Source: JBBRGK01 sp036741355 (lineage in GTDB: Bacteria > Chloroflexota > Dehalococcoidia > CAUJGQ01). From it: a stretch of DNA of 8,471 nucleotides. The stretch covers positions 1 through 8,471 of the forward strand of contig DAINSK010000079.1 of NCBI GenBank assembly GCA_036741355.1, written 5' to 3'. A program made the position numbers and the translations under genes. The notes beneath the pieces were generated by a model. The model did not search any database. It was not told the DNA's origin and saw only the letters and a list, made by a program, of their open reading frames with translations. Below, piece by piece: positions 5,339-8,471 of the stretch (position 1 is the stretch's first letter; every line of letters starts with the position of its first letter).

Positions 5339-6073
5339 TCAGTTCACTACGTCGGACCCGATAATCCAGCCTCCCCCGGCGCGGTAGAGATAGTACTGGT
5401 TGTCATACCAGCTATCGCTCGAATCGTACTGGAAGCCGCCAAACGACCACGTCGCCGTCGCCCAGCGCTCCGTTGTGTGCACCCAGGCATAGCCCGGATA
5501 GATCGCCTGCTCCAGTACGTCGATGCTGACAAGGCGCAGGACGCGATAGCTGCCGCTGGCGCGCAGATCGGCGATCTGTGCGCGGAGTTGCCGCAGCGCG
5601 TCCTGTCCCCAGTACACGGGAAGCACACCCGCGTCTAGCGAGCGCATCGCTCTGGCGTAGGCGAGGTTGCCTCGGTTTATCGTGCTGAAAACGTCGTTGA
5701 AGCATGGGTAGGGTGGTACCGGATATGGCGCGGCCGCGTTTGGCTGGCCGGCGGCCGGAAGAGGGACAGGCGGCGGGTATGGTGGCGGCACCGGGCTCGG
5801 ATACGGCGGCGGACATATCGGAAAAGCGATGGCGGGCGGCGCAGCCGGCGCGGCAGCCGCCCCGGCACTTCCTGATGGGTACGTGGGGGGTGCCGGTGAT
5901 GACGTTGAGGCGTCGGTGGGAATACAGGCGACGGTATCCGGGTCCTCACAGTCAGGGCTCTGTTGTGCTGAAACCGGCCGAGAGACCATCACGCCAAGTG
6001 AGGCGGTCATCGCTCCCAGGATCACCGTCATCCTCAGTGCGTGGACTAACGTTCTCCGCGAATACCGAGACAT
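5339..6073 (-). CDS. Secreted proline-rich protein with C-terminal ARC6-IMS/NTF2-like domain
   Basis: The 244-residue product has a signal peptide: basic start MSRYSRR, a hydrophobic core to about residue 30, and a likely cleavage after VSA (Ala36). Residues about 59-123 form a low-complexity Pro/Ala/Tyr linker with PPPYPSPVPPPYPPPVP, like a wall-spanning spacer. Residues 124-244 form a compact domain: helices near NRGNLAYARAMRSLDAGVL and ALRQLRAQIADLRASGSY, then strands with YAWVHTTERWATATWSF, DNQYYLYRAGGGWIIGSDVV. This layout matches the IMS domain of ARC6-like proteins and the wider NTF2-like fold, whose members bind ligands or partners; no catalytic residues are apparent. Four cysteines (41, 50, 87, 124) could form disulfides outside the cell. 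The ATG at 6073 has a strong GGAGGTAG site. The gene is divergent from the sigma/anti-sigma pair, suggesting a possible target of that pathway, which is inference. Confidence 0.82.
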   Translation of the reverse strand: MSRYSRRTLVHALRMTVILGAMTASLGVMVSRPVSAQQSPDCEDPDTVACIPTDASTSSPAPPTYPSGSAGAAAAPAAPPAIAFPICPPPYPSPVPPPYPPPVPLPAAGQPNAAAPYPVPPYPCFNDVFSTINRGNLAYARAMRSLDAGVLPVYWGQDALRQLRAQIADLRASGSYRVLRLVSIDVLEQAIYPGYAWVHTTERWATATWSFGGFQYDSSDSWYDNQYYLYRAGGGWIIGSDVVN

Positions 6074-6076
6074 TGC

Positions 6077-6084
6077 CTACCTCC
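6077..6084 (-). promoter_or_regulatory. Shine-Dalgarno site of the secreted-protein gene
   Basis: On the minus strand GGAGGTAG ends three bases before the ATG at 6073, with the GGAGG core six bases away. This fixes the start and predicts efficient translation. Confidence 0.75.
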
Positions 6085-6169
6085 GTTCATCCGACCGGTT
6101 AGATCCGCCGTCGAATGGCGGCCTCATGCCCGTTCTAGATTCAGAGGACGGGAATCCTAACCGTTTCTT

Positions 6170-6197
6170 GCACACCGTCGCGTGCATGCACGTGTGC
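6170..6197. promoter_or_regulatory. Palindromic operator candidate in the divergent intergenic region
   Basis: CGTGCATGCACG (6181-6192) is a perfect 12-bp palindrome. The half-sites GCACAC (6170-6175) and GTGTGC (6192-6197) form a further inverted pair around it, not exactly centred on the same axis. It lies between the starts of the leftward secreted-protein gene (6073) and the rightward sigma-factor gene (6270), about 110 and 80 nt away, a position suited to a regulator controlling both. The bound protein is unknown. Confidence 0.35.
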
Positions 6198-6269
6198 CCT
6201 GTATTCGCTCTGTAAGATGACCTCGGCGGCCCAACTCGGGCCGGACTCTGGTCGCGAGACTCCATACGC

Positions 6270-7124
6270 ATGGCGGCAAATCAAACTCCTGCGACGGAAG
6301 CGCTAATCGCGCGCTGCACCGCAATCGTCGAGCGATTGGGACGTCTCTATCGTTGGCGATTCGCAGGCGCAGCCGCCACGGATCTCGCGGGTGCGGTCGC
6401 TCTCGCACACGCCGGCGCGTACGAGCCAACAGAGCGATCGCTGGAACTGGCGTGCTGCCGCTTGCACTTCGCGGCGTTGTTTCACGCGCTCGCTGCCGGC
6501 GGCGAAGGCGCTGAACAGACGCTGGCCGAGCTGTTCAGCGTGCACTGGCCGGAAGCAGGGTCCGAAACCGCCGTTCACTACGACGGTTACCTGTTCCGTG
6601 CTGCCCTGGTTACGTTGCGGCGCCGGCTGGCGGGCAGCAACGTCGCCCAAGCCGAATGGGAAGAGCTGGCCGCTGACGGCGCAGGGCGAGCTCTCACAAC
6701 CGTGAACACTCGCTTTCGGGACTGCCGCGATCCCGACGCCTTCTGGGGATGGACGGCGCGCGTCGTAGAGCGTGCGACGATCGACGAGCTTCGCTCCGGC
6801 AATGCGACGGGCGGAACCTCGATCCGCGCCGCCTCATTGGATGAGACGGACGGCCAGGCTTCGGCCGGCGACACGCAAGAACGATTGGTAGACGCGATCG
6901 CCGTGCGCGAAGAGCTGGTGCGAAAGTGCCGGCTGGGCAAGCTCAGTATCGACCAGCGTGAGGCGCTGGTACGCAGTTTCTGGGGCGGAGAAAAGCCCCA
7001 GGAGATCGCGGCCCGGTTGACGGCCGAGCGCGGAGTTCCGGTTTCGGCCGCGCAGATATCGCTATGGAAACACCGCGGATTGCAGGTCATGGAGGCAAAC
7101 CTGCGCGGGCGCGGTTACGAGTAG
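6270..7124 (+). CDS. Sigma-70-family (ECF-like) RNA polymerase sigma factor with N-terminal extension
   Basis: The 284-residue protein has a region-2-like segment (about 100-176): YDGYLFRAALVTLRRRL, AEWEELAADGAGRALTTVNTRF and DPDAFWGWTARVVERATIDELR, where the last part corresponds to the 2.3/2.4 helix that melts and reads the -10 element. After a polar linker (177-205), a region-4 segment (about 210-280) has LSIDQREALVRSFW and a helix-turn-helix with EIAARL and VSAAQISLWKHRGLQVME, which would read the -35 element. Ordinary ECF factors are about 170-200 residues. Here about 100 residues precede region 2, helix-rich with a CC pair (62-63), possibly a regulatory domain. ATG at 6270 is the first start in this frame after an in-frame TAA at 6213; its ribosome site is weak. 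The anti-sigma gene follows after 92 nt, so this factor is probably held at the membrane until a signal arrives. Confidence 0.82.
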   Translation: MAANQTPATEALIARCTAIVERLGRLYRWRFAGAAATDLAGAVALAHAGAYEPTERSLELACCRLHFAALFHALAAGGEGAEQTLAELFSVHWPEAGSETAVHYDGYLFRAALVTLRRRLAGSNVAQAEWEELAADGAGRALTTVNTRFRDCRDPDAFWGWTARVVERATIDELRSGNATGGTSIRAASLDETDGQASAGDTQERLVDAIAVREELVRKCRLGKLSIDQREALVRSFWGGEKPQEIAARLTAERGVPVSAAQISLWKHRGLQVMEANLRGRGYE

Positions 7125-7216
7125 GGCTCGCGGCAGCGAAAGATTTCGGTGGGTGGCACCGTCCACTCCTGGTAGTGAAAGCATGGCCGGTGGTGCAAAC
7201 GTGAATCAGGCAGGCG

Positions 7217-7993
7217 ATGGCTAACGAGAACCAATCTTCAACCGTCGATTGCGAAAGCGTGCACTCCGCGCTCGCGCGCGGCGGCGCGGACAGCGATTGG
7301 GATCAGATCGATCGTCACCTCGCCGAGTGCGACGACTGCGCGGCCGGGTTGCGGCAACTGAGCATCGCGATCGACGAGCAGTTTGCCGCCGGCCGGGTGC
7401 AATCGGGGTTGGAGGAGTTCGAGCGGAGCACGGCAGAGATTGCCCCGGCCGGCGCGGCTTCCTTGCCGGCTCGTCGATCGGAAGGAGTCAGGGGCGACGG
7501 GCGCCTGATTTCGCTGCCAGATCGGCGAACTGCGATGGCGGGCGGGGCGGCGCGTACAGGCAGGCGCCGGTTCGACCGACGGCTGCTGGTGACGCTGGGG
7601 ACAGCGGCAGCCGCGGTGATATTGCTGATCACCGCGATCGTCGCCGGTCTGAGTTCCTCTGGCGGCACGCGCCAGGTGAGCGCTGACCGCAGGCCGGAAT
7701 TCGTGCCCAGCCTCGACGTGCTTCCATTGCGCACCGACCACACCTACTTCGCGGGTGAGCAGATCCAGGTCTGCTTACGCATCAATCAACCCAGCCGCAT
7801 CCACCTGAGCGTGTTGGAAGGGCACACGACGTTCGATCTGTACGACGCGAACAGCGACCCCGGCGAGCATTGCTTCCCCGAGCAGGTGAAAGCGATCATC
7901 GGCCGCGCGACGTTGCGGGTGGAAGTCTTCTACGGCGCGGAACGTGTGGCACGCGAGGATTTTGTCCTGCTGCCGGCGTCGCCGGCACGCTAG
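7217..7993 (+). CDS. Transmembrane zinc-binding anti-sigma factor with extracytoplasmic sensor domain
   Basis: The 258-residue product has three parts. The cytoplasmic N-terminus carries the zinc-binding anti-sigma (zf-HC2/ZAS) pattern Cys12...His34-x3-Cys38-x2-Cys41, in the segments DCESVHSALARGG and DRHLAECDDC, which binds the partner sigma factor. After a polar Arg-rich linker, one membrane helix spans about 123-145 (LLVTLGTAAAAVILLITAIVAGL). The outer domain (about 160-258) is beta-rich, with YFAGEQIQVCLRINQPSRIHLSVLEG and ATLRVEVFYGAERVAREDFVLL, and resembles DUF4384-like domains. Cys186 and Cys219 could form a disulfide and might sense redox state; this is inference. The order sigma then anti-sigma on one strand is typical of such pairs. 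Between them (7125-7216) I see no gene or convincing hairpin. An AGG precedes the ATG at 7217. Confidence 0.86.
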   Translation: MANENQSSTVDCESVHSALARGGADSDWDQIDRHLAECDDCAAGLRQLSIAIDEQFAAGRVQSGLEEFERSTAEIAPAGAASLPARRSEGVRGDGRLISLPDRRTAMAGGAARTGRRRFDRRLLVTLGTAAAAVILLITAIVAGLSSSGGTRQVSADRRPEFVPSLDVLPLRTDHTYFAGEQIQVCLRINQPSRIHLSVLEGHTTFDLYDANSDPGEHCFPEQVKAIIGRATLRVEVFYGAERVAREDFVLLPASPAR

Positions 7994-8110
7994 CAGGGTT
8001 CTGAACCGTTCCTGGGACGGTAGCCCGAACGTGCTCACGAAGCTGTCCCGTGCCGCCTGCATCTCAGCGGCCAGCGTCGGGTCCGTGGTCAGCGCGCCGT
8101 CGGCAGCGTC

Positions 8111-8139
8111 GGGCTCTCACCAAAAGTGAGGGAGAGCCC
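8111..8139 (+). terminator. Possible terminator hairpin after the sigma/anti-sigma pair
   Basis: GGGCTCTC (8111-8118) pairs with GAGAGCCC (8132-8139), with an A-rich loop region containing a smaller AC/GT pairing. It lies about 120 nt beyond the anti-sigma stop. No clear T tract follows, so termination may be partial. The 7994-8110 stretch before it shows nothing else I can identify. Confidence 0.45.
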
Positions 8140-8153
8140 ATGCTCTATCTCGG

Positions 8154-8194
8154 GGACGACCGCTGCGGTAGGATTCCAGCGGGACCGGTCGTCC
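8154..8194 (+). other. Second hairpin in the lipoprotein leader
   Basis: GGACGACCG (8154-8162) pairs perfectly with CGGTCGTCC (8186-8194) around a 23-nt loop. Within it, CCGCTG (8160-8165) can pair with CAGCGG (8177-8182), either extending the stem or competing with its top. It lies 36 nt before the lipoprotein start. It could be a 5' leader structure or a second part of a tandem terminator. No known riboswitch class is recognised. Confidence 0.35.
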
Positions 8195-8230
8195 AATCAG
8201 GCAAGGGTCCCAAGCTCAGGTTGACGGCGT

Positions 8231-8471
8231 ATGGCTGCTGCTGGTGGTACCCGGCTAGTGCTGCTCACTGCCGCGCTGGCTTGTGCTGGTTTGCTCGCCT
8301 GTGGCGGACACCGTGAGCCGGTGGTTATCATCTCACTGGCTCAGGTACCAACGCCCAACGTGGCTGCCGCGATTCCGTCCGCGACGAGCACGGCACCTGA
8401 AACGCGGTCTGCGACCATCCCCGTCGCATTCGCAGAGGACGTGCCGCAATCGCTGTTGGAGAGACCTTCGG
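8231..8471 (+). CDS. Putative lipoprotein, 3' end beyond the window
   Basis: Reading from ATG at 8231 (the first start after an in-frame TGA at 8222) gives 80 codons with no stop before the window ends. The N-terminus is a lipoprotein signal peptide: MAAAGGTR, a hydrophobic stretch LVLLTAALACAGLLAC, and the lipobox LLAC with Cys24 as the likely lipidation site; the earlier Cys18 (LAC) is an alternative. The visible mature part is Pro/Thr/Ala/Ser-rich (QVPTPNVAAAIPSATSTAPETRSA), as in flexible linkers that tether a distal domain to the membrane. The functional domain lies outside the window. The ribosome site is weak (AGG 13 nt upstream). It has the same orientation as the sigma/anti-sigma pair, 237 nt downstream, and might belong to the same envelope pathway, but the intervening hairpins suggest separate transcription. 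Confidence 0.68.
   Translation, partial: MAAAGGTRLVLLTAALACAGLLACGGHREPVVIISLAQVPTPNVAAAIPSATSTAPETRSATIPVAFAEDVPQSLLERPS

Noticed and set aside
6151..6179. ECF-type autoregulatory promoter GGAAT...CGTC upstream of the sigma gene
   Set aside because: The spacing is 20 bp rather than the usual 16-17, and the -35 match is imperfect.
8140..8316. Small plus-strand ORF starting ATG at 8140 with an AGGGAG site
   Set aside because: It runs through the second hairpin and then out of frame across the lipoprotein signal peptide; its Cys/Trp-rich end is the shadow of that gene.

Overview
This is an 8.5 kb, GC-rich bacterial window from a draft assembly; a run of exactly 100 Ns at 3570-3669 marks a scaffold gap. 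There are no rRNA or tRNA genes, transposases, integrases or CRISPR repeats. The mix of genes (PknB-type kinase with a beta-rich tail, DUF3352 protein, ARC6-IMS-like secreted protein, zinc-finger anti-sigma factor, SufU-type scaffold) resembles a Chloroflexota genome, possibly Thermomicrobia-like. That placement is a low-confidence inference from gene style, because there is no marker gene in the window.

Left part (1-3569). A soluble Ser/Thr protein kinase with two tandem C-terminal beta-rich repeats reads rightward (10-1419). Its 3' end overlaps by 53 bp a leftward gene for a small four-helix membrane protein (1367-1894). Further right, also leftward, is a DUF3352-type membrane-anchored extracytoplasmic protein made of two related halves (1995-3563). 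Its upstream end reaches the gap.

Middle (3570-5338). The gap has removed the first half of a rightward EamA/DMT-family transporter (visible 3670-4074), so the real gap must be longer than 100 bp if the scaffold is correct. Next is a leftward iron-sulfur pair: an A-type carrier (IscA/ErpA-like) with an unusual Gly/Cys/His tail (4558-4950), followed 17 nt later by a SufU/IscU-like scaffold (4091-4540). The 388-nt gap to the next gene holds what looks like an uncharacterised small RNA gene on the + strand: a near-consensus promoter (5125-5152), a foldable body of about 150 nt, and a 10-bp GC-rich terminator hairpin (5276-5305). One terminator arm can also pair perfectly over 13 bp with an upstream segment.

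Right part (5339-8471). A leftward gene encodes a secreted protein with a signal peptide, a proline-rich linker and an IMS/NTF2-like C-terminal domain (5339-6073). It is divergent from a rightward pair: a sigma-70-family factor with a long N-terminal extension (6270-7124) and a membrane-spanning zinc-binding anti-sigma factor with an extracytoplasmic beta domain (7217-7993). A 12-bp perfect palindrome lies in the shared upstream region. After a 237-nt spacer with two hairpins, a lipoprotein gene begins at 8231 and runs off the window. The right half reads as an envelope-signalling locus: an outside sensor domain, a releasable sigma factor, and secreted or lipid-anchored proteins that are plausible targets. 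The two most unusual items are the candidate small RNA and the Cys/His-tailed iron-sulfur carrier.
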